From: Streptomyces sp. ERV7
GTDB lineage: Bacteria > Actinomycetota > Actinomycetes > Streptomycetales > Streptomycetaceae
Assembly: GCF_001653515.1 (NCBI RefSeq)
Contig: NZ_LYOY01000040.1
Span: forward strand, 1,674,001-1,738,000
DNA: 64,000 nucleotides
Reading direction: 5' to 3'
The position numbers and the translations under genes were made by a program. Under the pieces are notes generated by a model. The model was given only the letters and a program-made list of their open reading frames with translations. It was not told where the DNA came from and did not search any database. This document shows, one piece after another, positions 17,398 to 26,940 of this stretch; positions within the stretch are counted from its first letter, which is position 1; each line of letters begins with the position of its first letter.

Positions 17398-20300
17398 CTA
17401 CCCCTCCGAAGACTTGCCACTCGAACGTGTCCCTCCGGCCGCGGCTCCCGCCTTGGCCGCCTCCTTGCCGCCGGAGGACGGGGCCTCAAAAGATTCCAAC
17501 GCCTCAAGTACGTCCTGGACACGGGAGATCTCGGCATTGATGTCCGCGCGGCGCCGGACCAGCATGTCCAGCTCGTGCTTGCCCTCGTCGACCGTGCGCC
17601 GGGCCTCGGCCTCCGCGTCGTCGCGCAGCTTCGTCGCCTCGCGGATCAGCTCGGCCTTCTTGGTCTCCGCCTCCTTGAGCAGCGCCTCGGCCTTCTTCAC
17701 GGCCGCGATACGCACCTTGCTCGCCTCGGAGTTGGCGTCCGAAAGCAGCTCCTTGGCCTTCGCCTCGGCCTCCGCCGTCTGCTCGGTGGCGGCCTTGACC
17801 AGCTTGTCGACGCGCTCGCCCGCCGTCTTCATCTGCTCGGCGCTCTCCCGCCGGGCCCGCTCGTGCAGTTCCTCGATGTCCGCCTCGGTCCGGGTGCGCA
17901 CCTCCTCGGTGCGCTCCCTTATGGCCGTGGCGTCCGTGCGCGCCCCGGCGAGCAGCTCGTCCGCGTCCGTACGGGACTTCTCCACCAGGGAGTTGCCCTC
18001 CACGGTCGCCTCGGCGACGATCCGCTCGGCCTCCTTGCGGGCCGCGCCGACCATCGTGTCGGCCTGCTCCTCGGCCAGTGTGGCCGCGAGCAGCGCCTCC
18101 TCCTGGGCCTTGGCGATGAGCTGGTCCGCCTGCTCGGCCGCGTCCGAACGGCGCTTGGCCGCGGCCGTACGGGCCTCGTCGAGCAGCCGGTCGGCCTCCT
18201 CGCGGGCCTCCGTACGCGTCTTCTCCGCCGCTTCCTCGGTCCGGGCGCGGCTCTTCTCGGCCTCCGCGCGGATCCGCTCGGCGGCCTGCTGGGCCGAGCC
18301 CACGGTCTCGGCGGCCTCGGCACGCAGCCGCTCCGCCTCCCCGTTCGCCTCGGTGAGCACCCTCTCGGCCTCGCTGCTCGCCTCCGCGACGAGCTGGTCC
18401 GCCTGGCCGGCCGCGTCCGCGCGGCGCTTGTCGGCGGCCTTGCGCGCCTCGTCGAGCAGCCGCTCCGACTCCGTACGCGCCTCGCCGAGGATCCGCTCGC
18501 CCTGCTCGCGGGCGTCGGCGACCGTCTGCTCGGCCTCGGCGGCCGCGGCCCCCAGGACCGAACCGGCGTCCGCGCGCGCCTCGGTGGTGACGAGCTCCGC
18601 GTAGGTGTCCGCCTCGGACGTGGTGCGCTCGGCGTGGGCGGTGGCCTCCGCGAGCAGCCGGTCGTGCTCCGACTGGCCCTCGTCGTGCAGCTGCTGGGCC
18701 TCCGCCACCAGCCGCTCGGCCGTCGCCGTCGACTCGGCGGCCAGCCGCTCGGCCTCCGAGGTCGCCTCGGTGATCAGACGGTCCGCCTGGCTCGCGGCGT
18801 CGCCCCGGATGCGGTTGGCGTCCTCGCGGGCGTCCGCCCGGGTGCGCGAGGCGTCCTGCTCGGAGGAGGCCAGCGCGTCGGAGGCCTCGGTGCGCATCCG
18901 CTGCGCGTACTCGGAGGCGTCCGAACGCGCCTTCTCCGCCTCGGCGATGGCGTCCGCGACGGTCCGCTCGGCGAGCTCCTTGGCGGCCTCGGTCTCCTCC
19001 TGGGCCCGGGCGCGGACGCGCTGGGCGTCCTCGGCGGCGCGCTCGCGCTCGGCGTGCGCGTCGGCGCGGACCCGGTCCGCCTCCTCCTGCGCCTCCGTCT
19101 TCGTGCGCTCGGCCACGTGCTCGGCCGTCGAGCGCAGCCCGGCGATCTCCTGCTCGGCCTCCTCGCGCAGCCCCGACACCGAGTCCCGCACCTGCTGGGC
19201 GGTCTGCTCGGCGGCGGCCACCAGCTCGGTGGCGCGCCGGTCGGCCTCCTCGCCCAGGCGCTGTGCCTCGGCCTGCGCCTCCTCCACCCGCTTGCGGGCG
19301 GAGGCCAGCAGCTCCTCGCTCTGCTCGCGGGCCTGGGCCCGCTCCGAACCGGCCTCGGTACGCGCCGAGTCCAGCGTCTCCTCCGCCTCGCGGCGCCGGC
19401 GCGCGGCCTCTTCCTGGGCGGCGGCGAGCGCCTCGGCGGCCTCCGCCCCCACCCGCTCGGCGGCGGCCGCGGCCTCCGCGCGCATCCGGTCGGCGGTCTC
19501 CTGCGCCTCGGACTTCAGACGCTCGGCCTCCGCGGCCGCCTCGGCCCGCAGCCGTACGGCAGCGCCCTCCGCCTCGGCACGGGCGGTCGAGGCGTCGGCG
19601 GCGGCCTCGGTGCGCAGCCGCTCGGCCTCCTGCTCGGCCTGCGCCTGGAGCGTACGGACGCGCTCGGCGGCCTCCGTACGAAGGCGCTCGGTCTCCTCGG
19701 CGGCCTCGCGCCGGATCCGCTCGCTCTCGCCCCGCGCCTCGGTGAGCGCCTGCTCGGCGGAGGCGTGCCGCTGCTCGGCCTCGGTGTGCAGCCGCGTCAA
19801 CTCGTCGGCGGCGTCGGCCTGGCGGGCGGCGACGGCCCGCTCGGTCTCCTCGCGCAGCACGGCGGAAGCCTGCTCGGCGGCCGTGCGGACGGCCTCGGCC
19901 TGCTCCTCGGCCTCCGCGCGCATCCGCTCGGCCTCGGCCCGGGTGCGCTCCAGGGTCTCCTCGGCCTGCTTGCGCAGCGTGGTGGCGCGTTCCATGGCCT
20001 CGCCGCGGACCCGCTCCGACTCGGCCCCGGCCGAGGTGCGCAGCTCCTCCGCGTCGGCCTTCGCCTTGGTCAGCAGCTCCTCGGCGGTCCTGGCCGCCTC
20101 CTCGATCTGCTGGACACCCTCGCGGCGCGCCTCGCCCCGGATGCGCTCGCCCTCGGCGACCGCCTCGGCCCGCAGCTGCTCGGCCTCGCCGCGCAGCCTG
20201 CGCGCCTCCTCCTGCAGCTCGACCGTCTTGGCCCGGTACTCCTTGGTGTCGTCCTTGGCCGCGCCCTTGAGCTCGTCGGCCCGCTCCTCGGCCTGCGAGC

Positions 20301-21525
20301 GCAGCCGCTCCGCCTCGGCGTCGGCCTCGCGGCGGATCCGCTCGGCCTCCTCGGACGCCTTGCGGGTGGTCTCCTGGGCGTCCGCGGACGCCTTGGTGAG
20401 CACCTCCTCGGCGGACCGGGCGGCCTTGGCGAGCTGGGCGGCGGTGTCCTCGGCCGCGCTGGTACGGGCCTTCTCGGCGGCCTCCGCGACCAGCCGCTCG
20501 GCCTCGGCGCGCGCGTCGGCGAGCGCCTGCTCGGCCTCGGACTTGAGCGCCTCGGACTCCTTGGTCGCCTCCCCGACCAGCCGGGCGATCTCGGCCTTGG
20601 CGGTACGGGTGCGCTGCTCGTTGGCGGACTCGGCGCCCGCGAGCTGCTTGCTCGCCGACTCCTTCGCCTCGGCCAGCACCTTCTCGGCCTCGCCCCGCGC
20701 CTCGCGCAGCGCCGACTCGGCCGCCTGCATCCGCTGCTCGGCGGCCCGGCTCAGCTCGGTCGCCTGCTGGCGCGCCTGGTCGGACTCGGCGGTGGTGGAC
20801 GAGCGCAGCTGCTCGGCGTGGGAGGTGGCCTCCTGGGCCTGCGTGGAGGCGGCGGCCAGCAGCCGCTCGGCGTCCTTGCGGGCGCGCAGCAGGGTCGCTT
20901 CGGCCTCCGCACGGGCCGACTCGGCCTCGGAGCCGAGCCGTTGGCGGGTCTCCTCGGCGACCCGGGCGGCCTCCGCGCGGGCGGATGCCAGCGCCGCCTC
21001 GCTCTCGGCGCGCGACTCCTCCAGCAGACGCCGGGCCTGCGCCTCGGTCCGCGCCCGCAGCTGCTCGGCCCACGCCACGTTCTCGTTGACATGCGACTCG
21101 ACGGTGGCGCGCCGCTCGGCCAGCTCCTGGTCGAGCCGCTGGCGGCGGTTGACCGCCTCCGCGTGCAGCTCGGCCTGGAGCCGGGCCTGGTGCTCGGCGT
21201 GCTCCTGGAGGATGCGCTGGGTCTGGGCACGGGCGTCGCGCAGCTCGCGCTCGGCGTCCGTGCGCAGCTGCTCGGCCTGCATCTGCGCGTTGCGCAGCAG
21301 CTGTTCGGCCTGGTAGCCGATGTCCGCGGCGTCGTAGGCAGGGCGCGTCGCGAGGTTGCGGCGCGCCTCGTGCAGCTTGGCGCGCAGCACCTCGACCTGG
21401 TAGCCGAGGTCCTCGGCGTGCTGGACGGCCTTCTCCCGCTCGGTCTTCAGCCGGTCCATCTCGGCCTCGAACCGCGAGAGGTGGTCGTCAGGCCGGTGGC
21501 TGTCCTGGCGTTCGTAGCCCCGCAC
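17398..21525 (-). CDS. scy: Scy-type polarity scaffold, very long coiled-coil protein
   Basis: This encodes 1375 residues with a short DivIVA-like head (HLSRFEAEMDRLKTEREKAV) and then about 1300 residues of uninterrupted coiled coil. The coil is built from near-repeating blocks such as AEAERLRAEA, EEAERIRREA and ARTEAREEADRLLDEAR. The C-terminus (EAPSSGGKEAAKAGAAAGG) is disordered. Scy of S. coelicolor (about 1326 residues, hendecad/51-residue repeat) assembles the tip polarisome with DivIVA and FilP and sets hyphal branching. The start GTG at 21525 lacks a strong ribosome-binding site. Extra length relative to S. coelicolor probably reflects repeat-number change. It lies 114 bases upstream of filP in the same direction. 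Confidence 0.93.
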   Translation of the reverse strand: MRGYERQDSHRPDDHLSRFEAEMDRLKTEREKAVQHAEDLGYQVEVLRAKLHEARRNLATRPAYDAADIGYQAEQLLRNAQMQAEQLRTDAERELRDARAQTQRILQEHAEHQARLQAELHAEAVNRRQRLDQELAERRATVESHVNENVAWAEQLRARTEAQARRLLEESRAESEAALASARAEAARVAEETRQRLGSEAESARAEAEATLLRARKDAERLLAAASTQAQEATSHAEQLRSSTTAESDQARQQATELSRAAEQRMQAAESALREARGEAEKVLAEAKESASKQLAGAESANEQRTRTAKAEIARLVGEATKESEALKSEAEQALADARAEAERLVAEAAEKARTSAAEDTAAQLAKAARSAEEVLTKASADAQETTRKASEEAERIRREADAEAERLRSQAEERADELKGAAKDDTKEYRAKTVELQEEARRLRGEAEQLRAEAVAEGERIRGEARREGVQQIEEAARTAEELLTKAKADAEELRTSAGAESERVRGEAMERATTLRKQAEETLERTRAEAERMRAEAEEQAEAVRTAAEQASAVLREETERAVAARQADAADELTRLHTEAEQRHASAEQALTEARGESERIRREAAEETERLRTEAAERVRTLQAQAEQEAERLRTEAAADASTARAEAEGAAVRLRAEAAAEAERLKSEAQETADRMRAEAAAAAERVGAEAAEALAAAQEEAARRRREAEETLDSARTEAGSERAQAREQSEELLASARKRVEEAQAEAQRLGEEADRRATELVAAAEQTAQQVRDSVSGLREEAEQEIAGLRSTAEHVAERTKTEAQEEADRVRADAHAERERAAEDAQRVRARAQEETEAAKELAERTVADAIAEAEKARSDASEYAQRMRTEASDALASSEQDASRTRADAREDANRIRGDAASQADRLITEATSEAERLAAESTATAERLVAEAQQLHDEGQSEHDRLLAEATAHAERTTSEADTYAELVTTEARADAGSVLGAAAAEAEQTVADAREQGERILGEARTESERLLDEARKAADKRRADAAGQADQLVAEASSEAERVLTEANGEAERLRAEAAETVGSAQQAAERIRAEAEKSRARTEEAAEKTRTEAREEADRLLDEARTAAAKRRSDAAEQADQLIAKAQEEALLAATLAEEQADTMVGAARKEAERIVAEATVEGNSLVEKSRTDADELLAGARTDATAIRERTEEVRTRTEADIEELHERARRESAEQMKTAGERVDKLVKAATEQTAEAEAKAKELLSDANSEASKVRIAAVKKAEALLKEAETKKAELIREATKLRDDAEAEARRTVDEGKHELDMLVRRRADINAEISRVQDVLEALESFEAPSSGGKEAAKAGAAAGGTRSSGKSSEG

Positions 21526-21694
21526 TGCGCGGTCCCATCCGTCCCCTGGTCGCGAACACTGCCCGTACGAGCACCGTCCGACGACGGACGGGCCCCCGGT
21601 GAATGGTGTCAGATCGACAAGGGGGCGTGGGTCCCAGGCCCCGACCCGACCCCGGCCCGGAAGGGCCCACTGTACCGGCCCCGGAATCCCGGGG

Positions 21695-22123
21695 TCAGTG
21701 CTCCGCTGCCGAGGTGACCAGTTCGGTCAGTACACCGTGGCAGTCCTTGGGGTGCAGGAACGTGATGCGGGAGCCCATCGAGCCGATCCGCGGCTCGTCG
21801 TAGAGGACCCGGACGCCCTTGCCGCGGATGGCCTCGGCGTCCCCGTCGACGTCGGCCGTGCCGAAGGCGATGTGGTGCACTCCCTCGCCGTTCTTGGCCA
21901 GCCACTTGCCCACCGCGGAGTCCTCCCTGGTGGGCTCCAGGAGCTGGATGTACGAGGCGCCGCCGTCCGACGTACCGTTGATCTTGAGCATGGCCTCGCG
22001 TACGCCCTGCTCCTCGTTCACCTCGGAGTGGAACACCTCGAATCCGTACGTAGCACGATAGAACTCGGCGGTCTTGTCGAGGTCGGCACAGGCGATCCCG
22101 ATGTGGTCGATTCGCGTCAGCAT
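21695..22123 (-). CDS. mce: Methylmalonyl-CoA epimerase
   Basis: This encodes a 142-residue vicinal-oxygen-chelate protein that interconverts (2R)- and (2S)-methylmalonyl-CoA. Metal ligands appear in LTRIDHIGIAC (His), GVHHIAFGTADV (His) and VLTELV (Glu). The start is the ATG at 22123 (MLTRIDHIG), as in the family; a longer frame to 22174 adds unsupported residues. It is divergent from the acetyltransferase. It joins the B12-dependent acyl-CoA genes here (adenosyltransferase, meaB, icmA). Confidence 0.95.
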   Translation of the reverse strand: MLTRIDHIGIACADLDKTAEFYRATYGFEVFHSEVNEEQGVREAMLKINGTSDGGASYIQLLEPTREDSAVGKWLAKNGEGVHHIAFGTADVDGDAEAIRGKGVRVLYDEPRIGSMGSRITFLHPKDCHGVLTELVTSAAEH

Positions 22124-22262
22124 GGGTCCAGTGCAGCGCCCCGGGAGGTGGTTACGCAACGTGCGCGCGATCACACCGGCCGGCCGATGACGCCGCCGGT
22201 ACCGCTCAGTACATTTCCAGTAAACCCTCGTTCACTTCTCACCTCCCAAGGGGCTGTGCCTC

Positions 22263-23465
22263 ATGTCTGGAACGACCGGTACCACTTCAGTGATCGTCGC
22301 GGGCGCCCGCACGCCCATGGGCCGACTGCTCGGCTCGCTCAAGACCTTCTCGGGCGCCGACCTCGGCGGCGTCGCCATCAAGGCCGCGCTCGACCGGGCC
22401 GGAATCGGCGGCGACCAGGTCCAGTACGTGATCATGGGCCAGGTGCTCCAGGCCGGCGCGGGCCAGATCCCGGCCCGCCAGGCCGCCGTCAAGGCCGGCA
22501 TCCCGATGAACGTGCCCGCGCTCACGATCAACAAGGTCTGCCTCTCGGGCCTGGACGCGATCGCGCTCGCGGACCAGCTGATCCGCGCCGGCGAGTTCGA
22601 CGTGGTGGTGGCGGGCGGCCAGGAGTCGATGACCAACGCCCCGCACCTGCTGCCGAAGTCCCGCGAGGGCTACAAGTACGGCGCGATCGAGATGCTCGAC
22701 GCGATGGCGTACGACGGTCTGACCGACGCCTTCGAGAACATCGCCATGGGCGAGTCCACGGAGAAGCACAACACCCGCCTCGGCATCGAGCGCGCCCCGC
22801 AGGACGCGTTCGCGGCCGCCTCCCACCAGCGGGCCGCCGCCGCGCAGAAGAACGGGCTGTTCGAGGCCGAGATCACCCCGGTCGAGATCCCGCAGCGCAA
22901 GGGCGAGCCGGTGATCTTCGCCAAGGACGAGGGCATCCGCGCGGAGACGACCACCGAGTCCCTCGGCAAGCTGCGCCCGGCCTTCGCCAAGGACGGCACG
23001 ATCACGGCGGGCACCTCCTCGCAGATCTCGGACGGCGCGGCCGCGGTCGTGGTCATGTCCAAGGCCAAGGCCGAGGAGCTGGGCCTGGAGTGGATCGCGG
23101 AGATCGGCGCCCACGGCAACGTGGCGGGCCCGGACAACTCGCTCCAGTCGCAGCCGTCCAACGCCATCCAGCACGCCCTGGGCAAGGAGGGCATCGGCGT
23201 CGAGGACCTCGACCTCATCGAGATCAACGAGGCCTTCGCGGCGGTCGCGGTCCAGTCAATGAAGGACCTCGGCGTCTCCCCGGAAAAGGTGAACGTCAAC
23301 GGCGGCGCGATCGCCCTGGGCCACCCCATCGGCATGTCGGGCGCGCGCGTGGTGCTCCACCTCGCCCTTGAGCTCAAGCGCCGCGGCGGCGGTACGGGTG
23401 CGGCGGCGCTGTGCGGTGGCGGCGGCCAGGGCGACGCCCTGATCATCAAGGTTCCGGGCAAGTAG
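22263..23465 (+). CDS. Acetyl-CoA C-acetyltransferase (thiolase)
   Basis: This encodes a 400-residue biosynthetic-type thiolase that condenses two acetyl-CoA to acetoacetyl-CoA, or the reverse. The nucleophile Cys is in NKVCLSGLDAIA, the catalytic His in GGAIALGHPIGMSGAR and the second Cys in ALCGGGGQGDALI. INEAFAAVAV is also present. The start ATG at 22263 follows AAGGGGCTG. With the 3-hydroxybutyryl-CoA dehydrogenase at 11270 it forms the first two steps to butyryl-CoA. meaB follows 59 bases downstream in the same direction, probably in one operon. Confidence 0.95.
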   Translation: MSGTTGTTSVIVAGARTPMGRLLGSLKTFSGADLGGVAIKAALDRAGIGGDQVQYVIMGQVLQAGAGQIPARQAAVKAGIPMNVPALTINKVCLSGLDAIALADQLIRAGEFDVVVAGGQESMTNAPHLLPKSREGYKYGAIEMLDAMAYDGLTDAFENIAMGESTEKHNTRLGIERAPQDAFAAASHQRAAAAQKNGLFEAEITPVEIPQRKGEPVIFAKDEGIRAETTTESLGKLRPAFAKDGTITAGTSSQISDGAAAVVVMSKAKAEELGLEWIAEIGAHGNVAGPDNSLQSQPSNAIQHALGKEGIGVEDLDLIEINEAFAAVAVQSMKDLGVSPEKVNVNGGAIALGHPIGMSGARVVLHLALELKRRGGGTGAAALCGGGGQGDALIIKVPGK

Positions 23466-23524
23466 GCGCTGTTCCCGCGGTACGTACGCATTGATCACTG
23501 GTCACTGAACCGAACGGAGCGGCA

Positions 23525-24484
23525 ATGGTGGACGTCCCCGAGCTGGTGGCACAGGCGAGGGAGGGCCGGCCGCGTGCGGTGGCCCGGCTGATCTCGCTGG
23601 TCGAGGGGGCGTCCCCGCAACTGCGCGAGGTGATGGCGCAGTTGGCTCCGCTGACGGGCGGGGCATACGTGGTGGGTCTCACCGGCTCGCCGGGTGTCGG
23701 CAAGTCGACATCGACGTCGGCGCTGGTGACGGCGTACCGGCGGGCCGGGAAGCGGGTCGGGGTCCTTGCCGTCGACCCCTCCTCGCCGTTCTCCGGGGGC
23801 GCGCTGCTCGGCGACCGCGTCCGGATGTCCGACCACGCCTCCGACCCCGGGGTCTACATCCGCTCGATGGCGACCCGGGGGCATCTGGGCGGCCTCGCCT
23901 GGTCGGCCCCGCAGGCGATCCGGGTACTGGACGCGGCGGGCTGCGACGTGATCCTGGTGGAGACGGTCGGCGTCGGCCAGTCCGAGGTCGAGATCGCCTC
24001 GCAGGCGGACACGTCGGTGGTCCTGCTCGCGCCCGGCATGGGCGACGGCATCCAGGCCGCGAAGGCGGGGATCCTGGAGATCGGGGACGTGTACGTCGTC
24101 AACAAGGCGGACCGGGACGGCGCGGACGCGACCGCGCGCGAGCTGAACCACATGCTGGGCCTGGGGGAGGCCCGGGGCCCCGGTGACTGGCGTCCGCCGA
24201 TCGTCAAGACGGTGGCGGCGCGTTCCGAGGGCATCGAGGAGCTCGTCGAGGCGCTGGAGAAGCACCGGGCGTGGATGGAGGAGCGGGGGGTGCTGGCGGA
24301 GCGGCGGCTGTCGCGTGCGTCTCGTGAGGTGGAGACGATCGCGGTCACGGCGCTGCGGGAGCGGATCGGTGACCTGCGGGGGGACCGCCGCCTGGACGCG
24401 CTGGCGTCCCGCATCGTCGGGGGCGAGCTGGATCCGTACGCGGCGGCGGACGAACTGGTAGCGGTCCTGACGACGACCACGTGA
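23525..24484 (+). CDS. meaB: MeaB-type GTPase, chaperone of B12-dependent acyl-CoA mutase
   Basis: This encodes a 319-residue G3E GTPase that loads and protects adenosylcobalamin mutases. Motifs are Walker A LTGSPGVGKSTSTSAL, the switch region DPSSPFSGGALLGDRVRM, ETVGVGQSEVEIA and base-recognition NKAD. The C-terminal helical dimerisation arm follows. The start ATG at 23525 follows GGAGCGGC. The client is probably the mutase large subunit encoded at 34515 or a methylmalonyl-CoA mutase elsewhere. It is likely co-transcribed with the thiolase. Confidence 0.95.
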   Translation: MVDVPELVAQAREGRPRAVARLISLVEGASPQLREVMAQLAPLTGGAYVVGLTGSPGVGKSTSTSALVTAYRRAGKRVGVLAVDPSSPFSGGALLGDRVRMSDHASDPGVYIRSMATRGHLGGLAWSAPQAIRVLDAAGCDVILVETVGVGQSEVEIASQADTSVVLLAPGMGDGIQAAKAGILEIGDVYVVNKADRDGADATARELNHMLGLGEARGPGDWRPPIVKTVAARSEGIEELVEALEKHRAWMEERGVLAERRLSRASREVETIAVTALRERIGDLRGDRRLDALASRIVGGELDPYAAADELVAVLTTTT

Positions 24485-24883
24485 CCTACCCCACCCCGCC
24501 AGACCCTCCGGGGGAGGGTGGGGAGGCGGTTTGCCCGGGGGCTACGCCCCCGGGACCCCGTTGCGGGGCCTGCGCTCCTGCACCCCTGGGCGGGGCTGCG
24601 CCCCCCGAACCCCCTTCGCGGGGCCTGCGGCCCCTGCACCCGCTTTCGCGTTGACCCGCGGGCCGGTGGGGGCTGGCCGCGCAGTTCCCCGCGCCCCTTA
24701 GGCATCTCCGGCCTCAGGCACCTCTAGCCCTCGGGGGGCAGTGACCCAGCCCCTCGGGTTGCACATCCAGCCCCTCGGGGCGGCTACATTTCTGTCCCTC
24801 CGGCGGGAAATCCAGCCCCTCCGGCGTTTGAGGAGCCCACCCCCGGAGGGTCTAGGGAAGGGGCGGGGTGGGGGACGAAGGCC
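24485..24883. repeat. Intergenic region packed with short GC-rich repeats
   Basis: No gene is seen in these 399 bases between convergent meaB and the MarR gene. It holds a C/G-rich hairpin after meaB (about 24488-24530) and one family-1 arm (24671-24697). About four degenerate units of roughly 23 bases with the core CCAGCCCCTC follow (24747-24830), and then a family-2 element (24838-24875). Confidence 0.75.
24838..24875. repeat. Family-2 intergenic repeat, terminator-like
   Basis: CCCCCGGAGGGT followed by a G-rich GGGAAGGGGCGGGGTGGGG is nearly the same as 6405-6440 and 56688-56725. It lies directly after the stop of the leftward MarR gene and probably forms its terminator. Confidence 0.65.
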
Positions 24884-25360
24884 TCAGAGTTTGGCGCGGT
24901 GGCCGCGCAAGTGCTCCGCCACCGGCGTCAGCGACGCCCGCAGATCCGACAGCGCCTCACTCGACAGCAAGTCGATGAAGTGCTTGCGCACCGACGCCAC
25001 ATGGTGCGGCGCCACCTTCTCCATCGTCTCCACCCCCGCCTCGGTCAACACCGCGAACAGCCCCCGCCGGTCGGACTCGCAGTTCTCCCGGCGCACCAGC
25101 CCCGCGTTCTCCATCCGCGTGATCTGGTGCGAAAGGCGGCTCTTGGACTGAAGGGTCGCGGCGGCGAGGTCGCTCATCCGCAGCCGCTGCCCCTCGGCCT
25201 CCGAGAGGTTGACCAGGATCTCGTAGTCGTTGTTGGTCAGGCCGAACGGCTGCAGGTCCTTTTCCATCTGGTGCGTCAGCATCCTGTTGACGTCCAGATA
25301 GGTACGCCAGGCGCACTGCTCGCTATCGGTCAGCCAGTTGGTGGCCGTCTCGGTCTCCAT
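24884..25360 (-). CDS. absC: MarR-family regulator, AbsC-like
   Basis: This encodes a 158-residue winged-helix dimer. Helices flank the DNA-binding segment MSDLAAATLQSKSRLSHQITRMENAGLV and the wing RRENCESDRRGLFAVLT. From memory, the position after meaB and the sequence fit AbsC (SCO5405), a zinc-linked regulator that influences antibiotic production in S. coelicolor. Several His residues (APHHVASVRKHF, AEHLRGH) could serve as metal ligands. The start ATG at 25360 is clear. An AT-rich stretch with GAATTC lies just upstream (about 25375-25400) and may be an auto-regulatory site. Orthology is inferred. Confidence 0.8.
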   Translation of the reverse strand: METETATNWLTDSEQCAWRTYLDVNRMLTHQMEKDLQPFGLTNNDYEILVNLSEAEGQRLRMSDLAAATLQSKSRLSHQITRMENAGLVRRENCESDRRGLFAVLTEAGVETMEKVAPHHVASVRKHFIDLLSSEALSDLRASLTPVAEHLRGHRAKL

Positions 25361-25495
25361 ATGTGGATTCTACCTAAGAAGTTGAATTCTGAACGAAGCG
25401 TCGGAGTGTGACGCCCCGCACGCACCGGCCCAAGGGTCGTGGTCAGCGCCCGGCAAGGGTGCACGCGTTCGACGTCACACTCCGCAGACTACCGC

Positions 25496-26293
25496 TCACA
25501 GGCCGAAGCGACGCTGGAGGTCTCCGAGCTGGCCGGGAAGACGCGGTGTCGAACCCGCCGGACCCTGCGCCCCGGCCGGCACCCCGCCGCCCGGAACGCC
25601 CGGCTCCGCGGGCACTTGCCCCGTCGTCTGCTCGGCCATCAGCACCTCCGTGGACTGGAGCAGCACCGTGCCCGCGCCCACGAACTCGAACTGGTGCTCC
25701 TCGCCGGACGTTCCGCCGAGCCCCGTCAGTGACCGGATTCCGCCCACTACGCCCGTCATATAGCCGTGATCGTAGTGGTGACAGGGCGACGGACAGTCCG
25801 CCCAGCCCACCAGAGCCTGGGGGTCCACCCGGATCGGCGGCTCCATGAAGACCACCGGTCCATTGGACGCCGCCACGAACTTCCCGGTTCCGATCAGCGT
25901 CAGGAAACCCGGCACGATCGACTGCTTCAGCGCCAGCGTCGGCTGGTACGCCAGCAGGTTCCCCGCCCGGATCGTCAGGTTGCCGTTCTCCAGGTCGTAG
26001 GAGTTGACGTCGAAGGCCCGGTCCGCGAGGAGCATCTTGCCGGAGCCGTCCGCGACCACCCAGTCGCTGGCGTGCAGCGGCGAGTGGAAGCTCGTACGGA
26101 GCAGCCGGTCGAGGCGGCCGTGGCCGATGCCGTTGAACTCGATCTGCCCGTAGTAGGCGATCATCTTCCCCTTCTGCAGGAACCACTGGCTCGACTTGAG
26201 CTCCACGCAGAAGGTGTATTTGTTGACGTTGTCGTCGGAGGGGAGCGAGTAGGGGTCGAAGACCGCCGGCCCGCCGGGCTGAGGGGTGCTCAC
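25496..26293 (-). CDS. AIM24 family protein (third gene of a set)
   Basis: This encodes 265 residues. The AIM24 (DUF124) beta-sandwich core spans about 20-225 and a Gly/Pro-rich tail ends LGDLQRRFGL. Characteristic pieces are MIAYYGQIEFNG, ADRAFDVNSYDLENG and LTGLGGTSGEEHQFEFVGAGTVLLQS. The function in bacteria is unknown; mitochondrial AIM24 affects inner-membrane organisation. Its GTG start overlaps the stop of the preceding AIM24 gene by four bases (GTGA), so it is coupled. Confidence 0.88.
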   Translation of the reverse strand: MSTPQPGGPAVFDPYSLPSDDNVNKYTFCVELKSSQWFLQKGKMIAYYGQIEFNGIGHGRLDRLLRTSFHSPLHASDWVVADGSGKMLLADRAFDVNSYDLENGNLTIRAGNLLAYQPTLALKQSIVPGFLTLIGTGKFVAASNGPVVFMEPPIRVDPQALVGWADCPSPCHHYDHGYMTGVVGGIRSLTGLGGTSGEEHQFEFVGAGTVLLQSTEVLMAEQTTGQVPAEPGVPGGGVPAGAQGPAGSTPRLPGQLGDLQRRFGL

Positions 26294-26940
26294 AGCTTCT
26301 CCTCCGAGGCCTGGACGTACACCGCGCCGTTGCCGGACAGTTCGAGCTGGAAGGCCTCTCCCGAGCCCCGGCCCACCATGTCCCGCCAGCCCAGCGCCGT
26401 GGACAGCTTGTTGCGTACGTCGCCGTGGTGGGCCACGTACGCCTGCGGGTCGACGTGGACCGGGCGCTGCGGGGTGATCGGCAGCTCGATCACTCCGCCG
26501 TGCGCCATCACGGCGACCGCCCCGTGGCCCTTGAGCGTCGTGGTGAACAGGCCCTGGCCCGTCACCTGGCCCCGGACCATGCCCATGACCCCGCCCTGCG
26601 AGCCCATGAACATCGTGCCCTGCTGGAGGGTGCCGTCGAAGGCGAGCAGCCGGTCCGCCTCCACGTAGAGGGTGTCCCCGGCGAGGTTGATGACCTGGAT
26701 GTGGTGGCCGCCGTGGCCGAACATCACCGTGCCGCTGCCCTCGACCGTCATCAGCGGGGTCGCCTCGTTGGCCACCCGCCGGCCGATCATCGACATCAGC
26801 CCGCCCTGGCCGCCCTGCATATTGGGCGTGAACGACACCTCGCCCTTGTACGCGAGCATCGCCCCGCGCTGGCTGAACATCTTCTGGCCGGGGGCCACCG
26901 TGGCCTCGACCATCTTGGAGTTGATCTCGCGGAAGGGCAT
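26290..26940 (-). CDS. AIM24 family protein (second gene of a set)
   Basis: This encodes 216 residues made almost wholly of the AIM24 fold. MLAYKGEVSFTPNMQGGQGG, GTVMFGHGGHHIQVI and GSGEAFQLELSGNGAVYVQ are present. There is no signal peptide or membrane segment, so it is presumed cytosolic or peripherally bound. The start ATG at 26940 shares one base with the preceding stop (TGATG). It overlaps its downstream paralogue by four bases. Confidence 0.88.
   Translation of the reverse strand: MPFREINSKMVEATVAPGQKMFSQRGAMLAYKGEVSFTPNMQGGQGGLMSMIGRRVANEATPLMTVEGSGTVMFGHGGHHIQVINLAGDTLYVEADRLLAFDGTLQQGTMFMGSQGGVMGMVRGQVTGQGLFTTTLKGHGAVAVMAHGGVIELPITPQRPVHVDPQAYVAHHGDVRNKLSTALGWRDMVGRGSGEAFQLELSGNGAVYVQASEEKL

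Noticed and set aside
17344..21717. A 1457-codon plus-strand frame and a 903-codon frame opposite scy
   Set aside because: They are mirror images of the scy coiled-coil repeat (Leu/Gly/Arg or Ser/Ala-only proteins), with no start signals or domains.
24485..24883. Possible CRISPR array
   Set aside because: The repeated units are degenerate, about 23 bases, adjacent with no unique spacers, and no cas genes are present.
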